Assembly (NCBI GenBank): GCA_900556525.1
Contig: USOZ01000011.1
Span: 1 to 17,206 of the forward strand
DNA: 17,206 nucleotides
Reading direction: 5' to 3'
Origin: an uncultured Oscillospiraceae bacterium
Lineage (GTDB): Bacteria > Bacillota > Clostridia > Oscillospirales > Ruminococcaceae
Of this stretch, positions 5,446 to 14,425 are shown piece by piece; position 1 is the stretch's first letter; each line of letters starts with the position of its first letter. A model generated the notes under the pieces. That model saw only the letters and a list, made by a program, of their open reading frames with translations, had not been told where the DNA came from and did no database searches. A program made the position numbers and the translations under genes.

Positions 5446-6666
5446 ATGGCTAAAGAAATCAAAAAAATTATCCTTGCATATTCAGGCGGTCTTGATACCT
5501 CTATTATTATTCCGTGGCTTCACGAAAATTACCCCGGATGTGAAGTAATCTGCGTTGCCGGCAATGTAGGACAGGACGCCGAAATCGAAGGTCTTGAAGA
5601 ACGCGCTAAGAAAACAGGCGCTTCCAAGCTTTACATTGAAGATATTCAGGAAGAATTTGTAAACGACTTCATTTTCCCCACTCTTAAAGCAGGCGCACGT
5701 TACGAAGGCTATCTCCTCGGAACATCTTTCGCGCGTCCTCCTATTGCAAAGAGACTTGTTGAAATCGCAAAGAAGGAAAATGCTGATGCTATCTGCCACG
5801 GCTGCACAGGTAAGGGAAATGACCAGGTTCGTTTTGAACTTACGATTAAGGCGCTTGCGCCCAATCTCACCGTAATCGCGCCTTGGAGAATTTGGGATAT
5901 TAAGTCCAGAGAACAGGAAATCGAATATGCCGAAGCGCACAATGTTCCGATCAAAATTACAAGAGAAACAAATTACTCGAAGGATATGAACCTCTGGCAT
6001 CTTTCTCACGAAGGCATGGATCTTGAAGACCCTGCAAATGAACCTCAGTACAACAAGCCCGGATTCCTTGAACTCGGCGTTTCTCCCGAAATGGCTCCCG
6101 ATAAGCCTACATATGTTACAATCAGCTTTGAAAAGGGTGTTCCCGTTGCGCTTAACGGCGAAAAAATGGACGGCGTAAAGCTCATCAAGGATCTTAACAA
6201 AATCGGCGGCGAAAACGGTATCGGTCTTTATGACGTTGTTGAAAACAGACTTGTTGGTATGAAGTCCAGAGGTGTTTACGAAACTCCCGGCGGCACTATC
6301 CTTTATCACGCTCATGACGTTATTGAAACGATTTGCCTCGATAAAGAAACACAGCATTACAAAGCAGGTCTTGCGCTCAAGTACGCCGACCTCGTTTACA
6401 ACGGACAGTGGTACACACCTTTAAGAGAAGCTATGGACGCGTTTGTTGATAAGACTCAGGAAACCTGCACCGGCGAAGTTAAACTCAAACTCTATAAGGG
6501 CAATATCATCAACGCAGGCGTAACTTCACCTTACACTCTCTACAGCGAAGATTTTGCTTCGTTTAACGAAGATGACGTTTATAACCAGAAGGACGCTGAC
6601 GGATTTATCAATCTTTTCGGACTTCCGATTAAGGTTAAAGCTCTTCTCGACGAGAACAGAAAGTAA
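5446..6666 (+). CDS. argG: argininosuccinate synthase
   Basis: Joins citrulline and aspartate with ATP to give argininosuccinate, the penultimate step of arginine synthesis in the cytosol. The protein is 406 residues, the usual family length. The N-terminal ATP-pyrophosphatase P-loop AYSGGLDTS is at 11-19, followed by GTSFARP (about 92-98), [12 protein letters not shown] (about 118-129) and the substrate-binding [14 protein letters not shown] segment, so all hallmarks look intact. AAGGAG ends nine bases before the ATG. It is the first gene after the divergent promoter and is followed by a strong hairpin, so its transcript may be partly separate from argH and the genes beyond. The codon use has many GAA/AAG/GTT codons and looks like that of a well-expressed gene. 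Confidence 0.98.
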   Translation: MAKEIKKIILAYSGGLDTSIIIPWLHENYPGCEVICVAGNVGQDAEIEGLEERAKKTGASKLYIEDIQEEFVNDFIFPTLKAGARYEGYLLGTSFARPPIAKRLVEIAKKENADAICHGCTGKGNDQVRFELTIKALAPNLTVIAPWRIWDIKSREQEIEYAEAHNVPIKITRETNYSKDMNLWHLSHEGMDLEDPANEPQYNKPGFLELGVSPEMAPDKPTYVTISFEKGVPVALNGEKMDGVKLIKDLNKIGGENGIGLYDVVENRLVGMKSRGVYETPGGTILYHAHDVIETICLDKETQHYKAGLALKYADLVYNGQWYTPLREAMDAFVDKTQETCTGEVKLKLYKGNIINAGVTSPYTLYSEDFASFNEDDVYNQKDADGFINLFGLPIKVKALLDENRK

Positions 6667-6690
6667 AATTTAATTTATTACCCAGCTTTG

Positions 6691-6737
6691 AATATTGAAA
6701 CAGGCTGAAAAAGCCTGTTTCAATATTATTTGTTTTA
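6691..6737 (+). terminator. perfect 16-bp hairpin between argG and argH
   Basis: AATATTGAAACAGGCT (6691-6706) pairs without mismatch with AGCCTGTTTCAATATT (6712-6727) across a five-base GAAAA loop. It is followed by ATTTGTTTTAT, an interrupted U-tract. It should act as an intrinsic terminator, possibly a leaky one, because I find no convincing promoter in the 24 bases between it and argH. It could also be a stability or processing hairpin that sets argG mRNA above the rest of the operon. Confidence 0.75.
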
Positions 6738-6761
6738 TAGCGGAAAGGTTTGGAAGCAATT

Positions 6762-8132
6762 ATGGAAAAAATGTGGGCAGGACGCTTCTCAAAAGAAGTA
6801 GACAGCGGTGTTAACGCATTTAATTCGTCTATTTCGTTTGATTGCAGAATGTATAAAAATGATATTGAAGGCAGCATCGCTCATGCGACAATGCTCGGCG
6901 AACAAGGCATTATCACAATGGAGGACAGTCTTACAATTATCGGCGGGCTCAAAGAAATTCTTGACGACCTGAACAGCGGCAAACTGATGTTTGATCCGAA
7001 CGCGGAAGATGTTCATATGTTCGTTGAAGCTGAACTGACCAAGCGATTGGGAGATGTCGGTAAACGCCTTCACACTTCACGTTCAAGAAACGACCAGGTT
7101 GCACTTGACATCAGACTTTATCTGCGTGATGAAATTGACGAAATTCATACTCTTGTTCATAAACTTACCGAAACGCTCTGCGATATTGCCGAACAGCATA
7201 AAGATACTATCATGCCCGGTTATACTCACCTTCAGCGAGCACAGCCAATCACATTCGGACAGCATCTTATGGCGTATGCACAGATGTTTCTGCGCGATAT
7301 GAATCGGCTTGACGATGTGAACAAGCGTATGAACGTTTGTCCTCTCGGAAGCGGAGCGCTTGCGGGAACGACCTACCATATTGATCGCTTTAGGACTGCT
7401 TCCCTGCTTGGTTTTGACGTGCCTATGGCAAACTCTCTCGACGGCGTTTCCGACCGCGATTTTTGCATTGAGCTTTCCTCTGCGATTTCAATTATAATGA
7501 TGCACCTGTCACGTTTTTCCGAAGAAATTATTCTTTGGTGCAGCTGGGAATTCAAATTTATTGAACTTGATGACGCATTTGCGACCGGGTCGAGCATTAT
7601 GCCGCAGAAGAAGAACCCCGATATTGCCGAACTCGTAAGAGGCAAAACTGCCCGCGTATTTGGCGACAATGTTACTCTGCTCGCTATGATGAAAGGACTT
7701 CCGCTTGCATACAACAAAGATATGCAGGAAGACAAGGAAGCGATTTTTGACGCAGTAGATAATGTAAAGCTTTGCCTTTCCACTTTTATTCCCATGCTGG
7801 CAACAATGAGCATATACAAGGATAATATGCGAAATGCCGCAGCAAGAGGATTTATCAACGCCACGGATTGCGCGGATTATCTTGTAAAAAAAGGAATGCC
7901 TTTCCGTGACGCGTATAAGATCACAGGCGGGCTTGTTGCGGAATGTATATCAAAAAATACAGACCTTGAACATCTTCCGCTTGAGGCTTACAAAGAAAAA
8001 ACAGAACTTTTTTCCGATGACGTCTACAATGCGATCAGCCTTGAAACTTGCGTAAAAGAACGCAAATCTTACGGCGGACCTTCGCCGGAAAGTGTAGAAA
8101 CGCAGATAAAACTGGTGCGTGAAAAGTTATGA
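6762..8132 (+). CDS. argH: argininosuccinate lyase
   Basis: Cleaves argininosuccinate to arginine and fumarate, the last step of the pathway. The protein is 456 residues and begins MEKMWAGRF as is typical of the family. HTSRSRNDQ (104-112), the PGYTHLQRAQP segment with the catalytic histidine H156, and the fumarase/aspartase superfamily signature GSSIMPQKKNP (276-286, catalytic serine) are all present. The ATG at 6762 is chosen because GGAAG lies five bases upstream and the protein then aligns with the usual N-terminus; an in-frame TTG at 6750 would add four residues. It follows the argG hairpin, and its TGA overlaps the ATG of the next gene by four bases (ATGA), indicating translational coupling to the acetyltransferase. 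Confidence 0.97.
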   Translation: MEKMWAGRFSKEVDSGVNAFNSSISFDCRMYKNDIEGSIAHATMLGEQGIITMEDSLTIIGGLKEILDDLNSGKLMFDPNAEDVHMFVEAELTKRLGDVGKRLHTSRSRNDQVALDIRLYLRDEIDEIHTLVHKLTETLCDIAEQHKDTIMPGYTHLQRAQPITFGQHLMAYAQMFLRDMNRLDDVNKRMNVCPLGSGALAGTTYHIDRFRTASLLGFDVPMANSLDGVSDRDFCIELSSAISIIMMHLSRFSEEIILWCSWEFKFIELDDAFATGSSIMPQKKNPDIAELVRGKTARVFGDNVTLLAMMKGLPLAYNKDMQEDKEAIFDAVDNVKLCLSTFIPMLATMSIYKDNMRNAAARGFINATDCADYLVKKGMPFRDAYKITGGLVAECISKNTDLEHLPLEAYKEKTELFSDDVYNAISLETCVKERKSYGGPSPESVETQIKLVREKL

Positions 8133-8551
8133 TTACGTTTGACAAAGAAATTACATATGAAGATTACAACGAACTGCGCAGACTTGTGGGCTGGGGCTCG
8201 ATTTCACAGCGCCAATTCAATATAAGCATACCCAATTCCCGTTTCATCACAGTCGGAAAATGCGACGGAAAGACAATTTCCATGGCGCGTGCTGTCGGCG
8301 ACGGCGGGTATCATTTGCTCGTTGTTGACGTTATAGTTCACCCTGATTTTCAGCGCCAGGGCATCGGAAAACAGATGATAGCGCAGTTAATGGATTTCGT
8401 TAAAAGCGGATACGTTGAGCCGGGAGAAACTACTATGGTTTCCCTGCTCTCTGCGAAAGACAAAGAGCCTTTTTATGAAAAAGTAGGTTTTATGCGCCGT
8501 CCGAATGATGAACGCGGAGCCGGCATGAGTCTGTTTTACACACAAAAATAA
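8129..8551 (+). CDS. GNAT-family N-acetyltransferase inside the arginine operon
   Basis: Single-domain GNAT acyltransferase of 140 residues. The acetyl-CoA loop (motif A) is VHPDFQRQGIGK at about 70-81, with the Q/R-x-x-G-x-G pattern, and motif B contains FYEKVGF at 115-121. The acceptor cannot be read from sequence. Its start overlaps the argH stop (ATGA), and argC follows after 17 bases, so it belongs to the arginine operon. One hypothesis is a short N-acetylglutamate synthase that primes the ArgJ cycle: in some marine gamma-proteobacteria a GNAT domain with this activity is fused to the ArgH C-terminus. Equally it could be an unrelated acetyltransferase. It lacks the amino-acid kinase domain of classical ArgA. 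Confidence 0.88.
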   Translation: MITFDKEITYEDYNELRRLVGWGSISQRQFNISIPNSRFITVGKCDGKTISMARAVGDGGYHLLVVDVIVHPDFQRQGIGKQMIAQLMDFVKSGYVEPGETTMVSLLSAKDKEPFYEKVGFMRRPNDERGAGMSLFYTQK

Positions 8552-8568
8552 CAAGAGGGAGTCATAAA

Positions 8569-9513
8569 ATGACAAAGATATTTATTGACGGTCAGGAAGG
8601 TACTACCGGTCTTAAAATTCTGGAGCGTTTCAAAGACAGGAACGACATTGAACTACTAAAAATTGACCCTGAAAAGCGAAAAGACGCTGATGAACGAAAG
8701 AAGCTTATCAACTCGTCCGATTTCACTTTTCTATGTTTGCCGGACGCTGCCGCGATTGAAGCGGTTTCGTTGGTTGAAAATCCAGAAACACGCATAATTG
8801 ATGCTTCAACAGCGCATCGTACCAATCCCGACTGGGCGTACGGCTTCCCTGAACTTTCAGCACAGCACCGCGAAAAAATAAAGAACGCTAAAAGAGTTGC
8901 TGTCCCAGGCTGCTATGCCAGCGGCTTTCTCTCAATGGCATATCCGCTAATTGCACACGGAATTCTCCCAAAAGACTATCCCGTAACAATCCATGCAGTT
9001 TCAGGTTACAGCGGTGCCGGAAAAAAAGGCATAGCACAGTATGAAGCTGCGGATCGAGCAAAAGAATTCGACACGCCGCGTCAATATGCGCTGACGCAAA
9101 ATCACAAGCACCTTCCCGAAATGCAGGTAATATCGGGTCTTAACTATAAGCCGATGTTTAATCCTTATGTGTGCGATTACTTTGCAGGAATGGTCGTTTC
9201 TCTTCCCCTTCATACGCGGCTGCTCAGCAAGAAATGCACTCCCAATGATGTAAAGCAAATGTTTGACGAACATTACAATAGCTCAGCGTTCATATCTGTT
9301 GCGGAGGTGAACGGAATCAATGTGCTTACCAATGGCTTCATAGGTGCAAATGAGCTTGAAAACACCAACCGTATGCAGATTATCATCTGCGGAAATGATG
9401 AGCAAATACTTATTTGTTCACGTTTTGACAATTTAGGAAAAGGTGCGAGCGGAGCGGCTGTTCAATGTCTAAACATTATGATGGGTGTTGACGAAAAAAC
9501 AGGACTTATTTAA
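8569..9513 (+). CDS. argC: N-acetyl-gamma-glutamyl-phosphate reductase, short type
   Basis: NADPH-dependent reduction of N-acetylglutamyl-phosphate to the semialdehyde. The protein is 314 residues, shorter than the ~345-residue enzymes of Bacillus, and starts directly with the nucleotide-binding segment FIDGQEGTTGLKI. It has the catalytic cysteine C115 in VPGCYASG and a GYSGAGKKGI segment near 145-154. This pattern fits the short (type 2) AGPR group. GAGGGAG lies about eight bases before the ATG. Between the GNAT gene and argJ (14-base gap), clearly in the same operon. Confidence 0.95.
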   Translation: MTKIFIDGQEGTTGLKILERFKDRNDIELLKIDPEKRKDADERKKLINSSDFTFLCLPDAAAIEAVSLVENPETRIIDASTAHRTNPDWAYGFPELSAQHREKIKNAKRVAVPGCYASGFLSMAYPLIAHGILPKDYPVTIHAVSGYSGAGKKGIAQYEAADRAKEFDTPRQYALTQNHKHLPEMQVISGLNYKPMFNPYVCDYFAGMVVSLPLHTRLLSKKCTPNDVKQMFDEHYNSSAFISVAEVNGINVLTNGFIGANELENTNRMQIIICGNDEQILICSRFDNLGKGASGAAVQCLNIMMGVDEKTGLI

Positions 9514-9527
9514 CTGAGGTGTTTAAA

Positions 9528-10751
9528 ATGGAATACATTAACGGCGGCGTGTGTGCCGCAAAAGGTTTTAAAGCAAGCGGTGTTTACTGCGGAATAAAAG
9601 ATAATCCCACTAAAAAACTCGATCTTGGTATGGTCGTTTCCGATGTTGAGTGCAATGTGGCTGCCGTTTACACAACAAACAAGGTCAAAGGTGCTCCCAT
9701 TCTTGTTACAAAGAAAAATCTTGAGGCGACAGGCGGCAAAGCTAAGGCTATAATCGTCAACTCAAAAAACGCAAATACAAGCAATCCCGACGGTGAAGAA
9801 AAAGCTTACAAAATGTGTTGCCTTACCGCTGATGCTCTCGGAATAAAGCCTGAGGAAGTTATTGTCGCTTCAACAGGTGTTATCGGTCAGGTTCTGCCTA
9901 TTGAGCCTATCGAAAAGGGCTTACCCGAACTGGTATCCAAGCTTTCGTATACCGGCAACATTGACGCTGCAACGGCAATTATGACAACAGACACCGTGCG
10001 TAAGGAAGTTGCCGTTGAATTTGAAATTGGCGGAAAAACCTGTCACCTTGGCGGAATGGCTAAAGGAAGCGGAATGATTCACCCAAACATGGCAACAACG
10101 CTCAATTTCATTACCACCGACGTTGCGATAAGTAGCGAAATGCTTCAAAAAGCTTTGAGCGAAGTGGTTAAGTTCACCTACAACTGCCTCTCGGTCGACG
10201 GCGACACTTCAACAAACGACATGGTGACCGTTCTTTCAAACGGACTTGCAGGCAACAATGAAATCATATCCGACTGTGACAGCTTCCAAATATTTAAGTC
10301 AGTGCTTTACGCAGTTATGAGAGATCTCACCAAAAAGCTCGCTAAAGACGGAGAAGGCGCTACAAAGCTGGTTGAATGTATATGCCGCGGAGTAAAGGAC
10401 GTTGATACTGCAATAATTGCTGCCAAAAGCGTTATACGCTCCCCTCTCGTAAAATGTGCAATGTATGGTGCGGACGCAAACTGCGGCCGTATCCTCTGCG
10501 CTCTCGGTTATGCCGACGCTGATTATGATGTTTCAAAGGCAGACGTTTATTATATTTCAAAGGCGGGCAAAATTCTCGTATGCGAAAACGGATTCGGACT
10601 TCAGTTCGATGAAGATTTGGCAAAGAAAATTTTATCGGAAGATGAGATCACAATTCTTGTTGAGCTTCATTCAGGCGACGCCGAAGCTACAGCTTGGGGC
10701 TGCGACTTAACATATGATTATGTAAAAATAAACGGCGATTACAGAAGCTGA
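9528..10751 (+). CDS. argJ: glutamate N-acetyltransferase / ornithine acetyltransferase
   Basis: Transfers the acetyl group from N-acetylornithine to glutamate, recycling acetyl and releasing ornithine; some family members also use acetyl-CoA directly. The protein is 407 residues. The self-cleavage site that makes the alpha and beta chains is in KGSGMIHPNMATTLNF, with nucleophile T190 after A189. The C-terminus KINGDYRS is the usual ArgJ ending. The ATG at 9528 has GAGGTG six bases upstream; an in-frame GTG at 9519 is inside that site. Presence of argJ means the cyclic pathway operates. Whether this ArgJ is bifunctional is not certain from sequence; no classical argA is in the window. Confidence 0.97.
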   Translation: MEYINGGVCAAKGFKASGVYCGIKDNPTKKLDLGMVVSDVECNVAAVYTTNKVKGAPILVTKKNLEATGGKAKAIIVNSKNANTSNPDGEEKAYKMCCLTADALGIKPEEVIVASTGVIGQVLPIEPIEKGLPELVSKLSYTGNIDAATAIMTTDTVRKEVAVEFEIGGKTCHLGGMAKGSGMIHPNMATTLNFITTDVAISSEMLQKALSEVVKFTYNCLSVDGDTSTNDMVTVLSNGLAGNNEIISDCDSFQIFKSVLYAVMRDLTKKLAKDGEGATKLVECICRGVKDVDTAIIAAKSVIRSPLVKCAMYGADANCGRILCALGYADADYDVSKADVYYISKAGKILVCENGFGLQFDEDLAKKILSEDEITILVELHSGDAEATAWGCDLTYDYVKINGDYRS

Positions 10752-10762
10752 GGAGAAATAAA

Positions 10763-11614
10763 ATGCAGATAAATAATGACACGCGCGCTTCAATTTTAAG
10801 CGACGCACTTCCATACATTCAGAAATATTCCAACAAGGTCATCGTCGTTAAATACGGCGGAAACGCAATGACAAACGATACTTTAAAACAGGCTGTAATG
10901 TCTGATATCGTGCTTTTAAGCGCGATCGGCATGAAAATAGTACTGGTTCACGGCGGCGGCCCCGAAATCAACGACATGCTTAAACGCGTAGGAAAAGAAA
11001 GCAAATTCGTCAATGGACTGCGGTATACTGACGAGGAAACCGTTGAAATTGTTCAAATGGTTCTCTGCGGAAAGGTAAATAAAGCGCTTGTTGAAATGCT
11101 TCATGAGCATAAGGGAAAAGCGATAGGCCTTTGCGGGCTCGACGGCCATATGATCGAAGCTAAGCAGCTTAACCCCGATTTAGGACTTGTTGGCGAGATA
11201 ACTAAAGTTGACCCGACAGTCATAAACGACACGCTCAACAACGGTTATATCCCCGTTATCTCCACTCTTGCAAGCAGCGACGACGGCACGGTTTACAATA
11301 TCAACGCAGACACGGCAGCAGCGCGCATAGCGGCGGAAATGAAAGCTGAAAGTCTTTTCCTTATGACCGATATTGTGGGATTGCTCAAGGACAAAGATGA
11401 TGAAAGCACGCTCATTCCTATGGTTGGAGTCAGTGAAGTTCCATATCTCAAGAAACAGGGCATAATCTCGGGCGGCATGATTCCTAAAATCGACTGCTGC
11501 GTTGAAGCGGTGCGCCGCGGAGTAAAAAAAGCAAATATTATCGACGGTCGAGTTCCCCATTCAATTTTAATTGAACTTCTGACAAATGAAGGCCTTGGAA
11601 CAATGATCGTTTAA
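10763..11614 (+). CDS. argB: acetylglutamate kinase
   Basis: Phosphorylates N-acetylglutamate with ATP. The protein is 283 residues of the amino-acid kinase fold: K30 in VVKYGGNAM (28-36), the glycine-rich HGGGPEIN (63-70), GLRYTD (about 85-90), and C-terminal SGGMIPK with the usual lysine. The first ~24 residues form a helix (RASILSDALPYIQKY) of the kind found in arginine-inhibited hexameric enzymes. Feedback inhibition at this step is therefore likely, as expected when ArgJ recycles acetyl groups. GAGGAG lies seven bases before the ATG, 11 bases after argJ. Confidence 0.97.
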   Translation: MQINNDTRASILSDALPYIQKYSNKVIVVKYGGNAMTNDTLKQAVMSDIVLLSAIGMKIVLVHGGGPEINDMLKRVGKESKFVNGLRYTDEETVEIVQMVLCGKVNKALVEMLHEHKGKAIGLCGLDGHMIEAKQLNPDLGLVGEITKVDPTVINDTLNNGYIPVISTLASSDDGTVYNINADTAAARIAAEMKAESLFLMTDIVGLLKDKDDESTLIPMVGVSEVPYLKKQGIISGGMIPKIDCCVEAVRRGVKKANIIDGRVPHSILIELLTNEGLGTMIV

Positions 11615-11626
11615 CAGGTGATAAGT

Positions 11627-12793
11627 ATGAACACTATAGAACAATTCAATGAACACGTTATGGGGACATATGGACGTTATCCGTTAGTCCTTGAAAGCGG
11701 AAACTTTACCGATGCAAAAGATGAAAACGGAAAGTGCTATATCGACTTCGGAAGCGGCATCGGAACAAATTCTCTCGGATACTGCGACGACAAATGGGTT
11801 TACGCAGTATGCGCACAGGTCAAACAAATTCAGCATACCTCGAATTATTATTATACAAAGGTTCAGGCTGACTTTTCGCAAAAACTTGCGGAAATGAGCG
11901 GAATGAAGAAAATGTTTTTCGGAAATTCAGGTGCCGAAGCGAATGAGTGTGCAATTAAAATTGCAAGAAAATACAGCTTTGACAAGTACGGAAAGGGTCG
12001 CCACACAATAATTACGCTCGTAAACTCTTTCCATGGAAGAACACTCACCACACTTTCCGCAACAGGTCAGGACGTCTTTCACAACTACTTCTTCCCTTTT
12101 ACCGAGGGTTTCGTGTATGCCGAAGCAAACAATATTGATGATCTCCGCTCAAAGATTGACGATACTGTATGCGCAATTATGTTTGAATATATTCAGGGCG
12201 AGGGCGGCGTAAATGCGCTTAACCACGACTTTGTTGATGAAATATTCCAAATAGCAGCTGAAAAGGATATTCTGACAATATCCGATGAAGTTCAGACAGG
12301 CGTTGGCCGCACCGGTCTTTTCCTTGCGGGAGATCACTACGGAAAAAAAGCTGATATAATTACTCTGGCTAAGGGAATTGCAGGCGGACTTCCAATGGGC
12401 GTTTGTCTTACAGGTGAAAAATGTTCGGGTGTGCTTACTCCCGGGACGCACGGTTCCACATTCGGAGGGAATCCCGTTTGCTGCGCCGGCGGTCTGGCTG
12501 TTCTTGAAAGACTCTCATCAAAGGGATTTTTGGACGAAGTTACAGAAAAATCCGAATATCTCCGCAAAAAGCTAATAGAAATTGATGAGGTAGAAGCGCT
12601 CAGCGGAATTGGAATGATGATAGGAATCACGCTGAAAACAAAAATCGCCGCAGATGTTGCAAAACAAGCGCTCGATCACGGATTACTCGTCCTTACAGCA
12701 AAGTCAAAAGTACGGCTTCTTCCCCCGCTCACTATAAGCTATGAAGCTATCGACAATGGCGTCGAAATTCTGAAAGGTATACTTAATTCTTAA
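11627..12793 (+). CDS. argD: acetylornithine aminotransferase
   Basis: PLP-dependent transamination of N-acetylglutamate semialdehyde with glutamate to N-acetylornithine. The protein is 388 residues of class III aminotransferase fold. GNSGAEANE (99-107) binds phosphate, SFHGRT (134-139), D220 in ISDEVQTG contacts the PLP nitrogen, and K249 in TLAKGIAGG is the Schiff-base lysine. GTHGSTFGGNP near 273-283 is also typical. The ATG at 11627 has AGGTG six bases upstream; an in-frame GTG at 11618 overlaps that site and is rejected. It might also act in lysine synthesis (DapC role), as some ArgD proteins do. Confidence 0.95.
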   Translation: MNTIEQFNEHVMGTYGRYPLVLESGNFTDAKDENGKCYIDFGSGIGTNSLGYCDDKWVYAVCAQVKQIQHTSNYYYTKVQADFSQKLAEMSGMKKMFFGNSGAEANECAIKIARKYSFDKYGKGRHTIITLVNSFHGRTLTTLSATGQDVFHNYFFPFTEGFVYAEANNIDDLRSKIDDTVCAIMFEYIQGEGGVNALNHDFVDEIFQIAAEKDILTISDEVQTGVGRTGLFLAGDHYGKKADIITLAKGIAGGLPMGVCLTGEKCSGVLTPGTHGSTFGGNPVCCAGGLAVLERLSSKGFLDEVTEKSEYLRKKLIEIDEVEALSGIGMMIGITLKTKIAADVAKQALDHGLLVLTAKSKVRLLPPLTISYEAIDNGVEILKGILNS

Positions 12794-12811
12794 CATTAAC
12801 AGGAGGCTTGC

Positions 12812-13726
12812 ATGAAACACTTATTAAAAATGCTGGATTTAAGCACAGACGAAATTATTGAGATTTTAAATCTCGCCGACCAGCTCAAGTATGAACAAAA
12901 AAACGGTATTGAGCATAAGCGTCTTGCGGGAAAAACTCTCGGTATGATTTTCCAGAAATCTTCTACAAGAACCCGCGTTTCTTTTGAAACAGGAATGTAT
13001 CAGCTCGGCGGTCAGCCGCTTTTCCTATCCTCAAGAGATCTCCAGATAGGAAGAGGCGAGCCTATTCAGGATACGGCGAGAGTTCTTTCAAGATATCTTG
13101 ACGGCATTATGATTCGTACATTTGAACAGGCGGAAGTTGAAGCGCTTGTCGAATACGGCTCGATCCCGATCATTAACGGTCTTACCGATTTCTGTCATCC
13201 CTGTCAGGTTCTCGCCGACTTAATGACCATTCGCGAATATAAGAATAAGCTTGACGGGCTTAACTTCTGCTATATCGGCGATGGAAACAACATGGCAAAC
13301 TCTCTTACGGTAGGCTGCTTAAAGGTTGGAATGAATGTAAGCCTTGCCTGCCCCGACGGATACCACCCCGACAAGCAGATTATTGATTTCGCAAGCCAGT
13401 ACCCCGGAAAGTTCAGGATAGTAAGTTCGCCTGTTGAAGCTGCGAAAAATGCAGATGTTCTTTACACTGACGTGTGGGCTTCTATGGGTCAGGAGGACGA
13501 AGCTGCAATCCGCAGAAAAGCATTCGCCGGTTATCAGATAAATGATGATGTAATGGTGGTTACAAATCCCGAATGCATGGTTCTTCACTGTCTGCCTGCT
13601 CACCGTGAGGAAGAAATTACAGGAAAAGTTTTTGAAGAACACGCAAACGAAATATTTGACGAAGCAGAAAACCGTTTACACGCTCAGAAAGCTGTAATGG
13701 TAATGCTTATGGAAGATAAAGATTGA
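12812..13726 (+). CDS. argF: ornithine carbamoyltransferase
   Basis: Makes citrulline from ornithine and carbamoyl phosphate. The protein is 304 residues. The carbamoyl-phosphate loop SSTRTRVSFE is at 50-59, FCHPCQ lies near 127-132, and the ornithine loop HCLPAHR is at 259-265, so the active site looks complete. A strong AGGAGG is five bases before the ATG. It is the last gene of the arginine cluster and is followed within ten bases by a terminator. Carbamoyl-phosphate synthase genes are not in the window. An anabolic role is inferred from the cluster; no arginine deiminase genes accompany it. Confidence 0.97.
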   Translation: MKHLLKMLDLSTDEIIEILNLADQLKYEQKNGIEHKRLAGKTLGMIFQKSSTRTRVSFETGMYQLGGQPLFLSSRDLQIGRGEPIQDTARVLSRYLDGIMIRTFEQAEVEALVEYGSIPIINGLTDFCHPCQVLADLMTIREYKNKLDGLNFCYIGDGNNMANSLTVGCLKVGMNVSLACPDGYHPDKQIIDFASQYPGKFRIVSSPVEAAKNADVLYTDVWASMGQEDEAAIRRKAFAGYQINDDVMVVTNPECMVLHCLPAHREEEITGKVFEEHANEIFDEAENRLHAQKAVMVMLMEDKD

Positions 13727-13735
13727 CATATTGCC

Positions 13736-13770
13736 AAAAAGGCTTGGACCGTTTGGTTCAAGCCTTTTTT
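13736..13770. terminator. bidirectional terminator between argF and rex
   Basis: AAAAAGGCTTGGACC (13736-13750) and GGTTCAAGCCTTTTT (13755-13769) pair across a GTTT loop with a single G-T wobble. T runs follow on both strands, so it should end the arginine operon on the plus strand and the aconitase-to-rex transcript on the minus strand. It fills the gap between the two convergent stops. Confidence 0.93.
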
Positions 13771-13773
13771 CTA

Positions 13774-14418
13774 TTATTCATCGTCTGTTATATTGTTCAC
13801 CCCATAGCACAGCGCCAATAAACTGTCACCGAGATGGACATTTTCAACCACAATTCCGCTATGCTCAAGATTTATGTCATAATGTGAAAAGTTCCAAAAT
13901 GCCTTTATTCCAAGATTTATGAGCAGCTCACAAACTTGCTGCGCAGCAGTTTTAGGAATACAAAGAATCGCTATCTGCGGCTGCTGCTGACGACAAAACT
14001 CAGATAATTTGTCCGTATTCATTACCCTGTTTCCGCCTATGTCGGTTGCAATAACATTTTCATCGGAATCGAAAATCCCGCACAGCTTACAGCCGTACTT
14101 CTCAAAATTCAGATGCAGTACAATCGCACGTCCGAGGTTTCCCGCGCCGATAAGAATAGTCTTGTGCTGTTTATTTACGCCAAGAATAGAACCTATCTCA
14201 TCGCGCAGTTCAGCCACATTATAACCATAGCCTTGCTGCCCGAATTCTCCGAAGCAATTGAGATCCTGACGTATCTGAGAAGCGGTAAGTCTCATTTTTT
14301 CAGCCAGTTCACGCGAGGAGATCTTGCTTACACCGTTCTTTTCGAGTTCACCCAAAAAACGATAATACCTCGGAAGCCTACGAATAACAGACTTTGATAT
14401 TTTTTCACTTTTCGCCAT
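13774..14418 (-). CDS. rex: redox-sensing transcriptional repressor Rex
   Basis: Dimeric repressor that senses the NADH/NAD+ ratio. The protein is 214 residues. The winged-helix domain (about 1-80) contains RRLPRYYR and the SQIRQDLNCFGEFGQQGYGY recognition region, and the Rossmann domain opens with GAGNLGRA (91-98), followed by FDSDE with acidic residues that select NAD(H) over NADP(H). The C-terminal swapped helix is present. The ATG at 14418 has GAGG about six bases upstream; an in-frame TTG at 14436 lacks a site. It starts seven bases after the icd stop, so it is co-transcribed with icd. I found no full TTGTTAA-N4-TTAACAA-type operator in the window. Confidence 0.96.
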   Translation of the reverse strand: MAKSEKISKSVIRRLPRYYRFLGELEKNGVSKISSRELAEKMRLTASQIRQDLNCFGEFGQQGYGYNVAELRDEIGSILGVNKQHKTILIGAGNLGRAIVLHLNFEKYGCKLCGIFDSDENVIATDIGGNRVMNTDKLSEFCRQQQPQIAILCIPKTAAQQVCELLINLGIKAFWNFSHYDINLEHSGIVVENVHLGDSLLALCYGVNNITDDE

Positions 14419-14425
14419 AATAACC

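Noticed and set aside
5482..6357. Long minus-strand open frame across argG
   Set aside because: It is antisense to a clear argG with all catalytic motifs; the protein shows no family signature and arises from codon bias.
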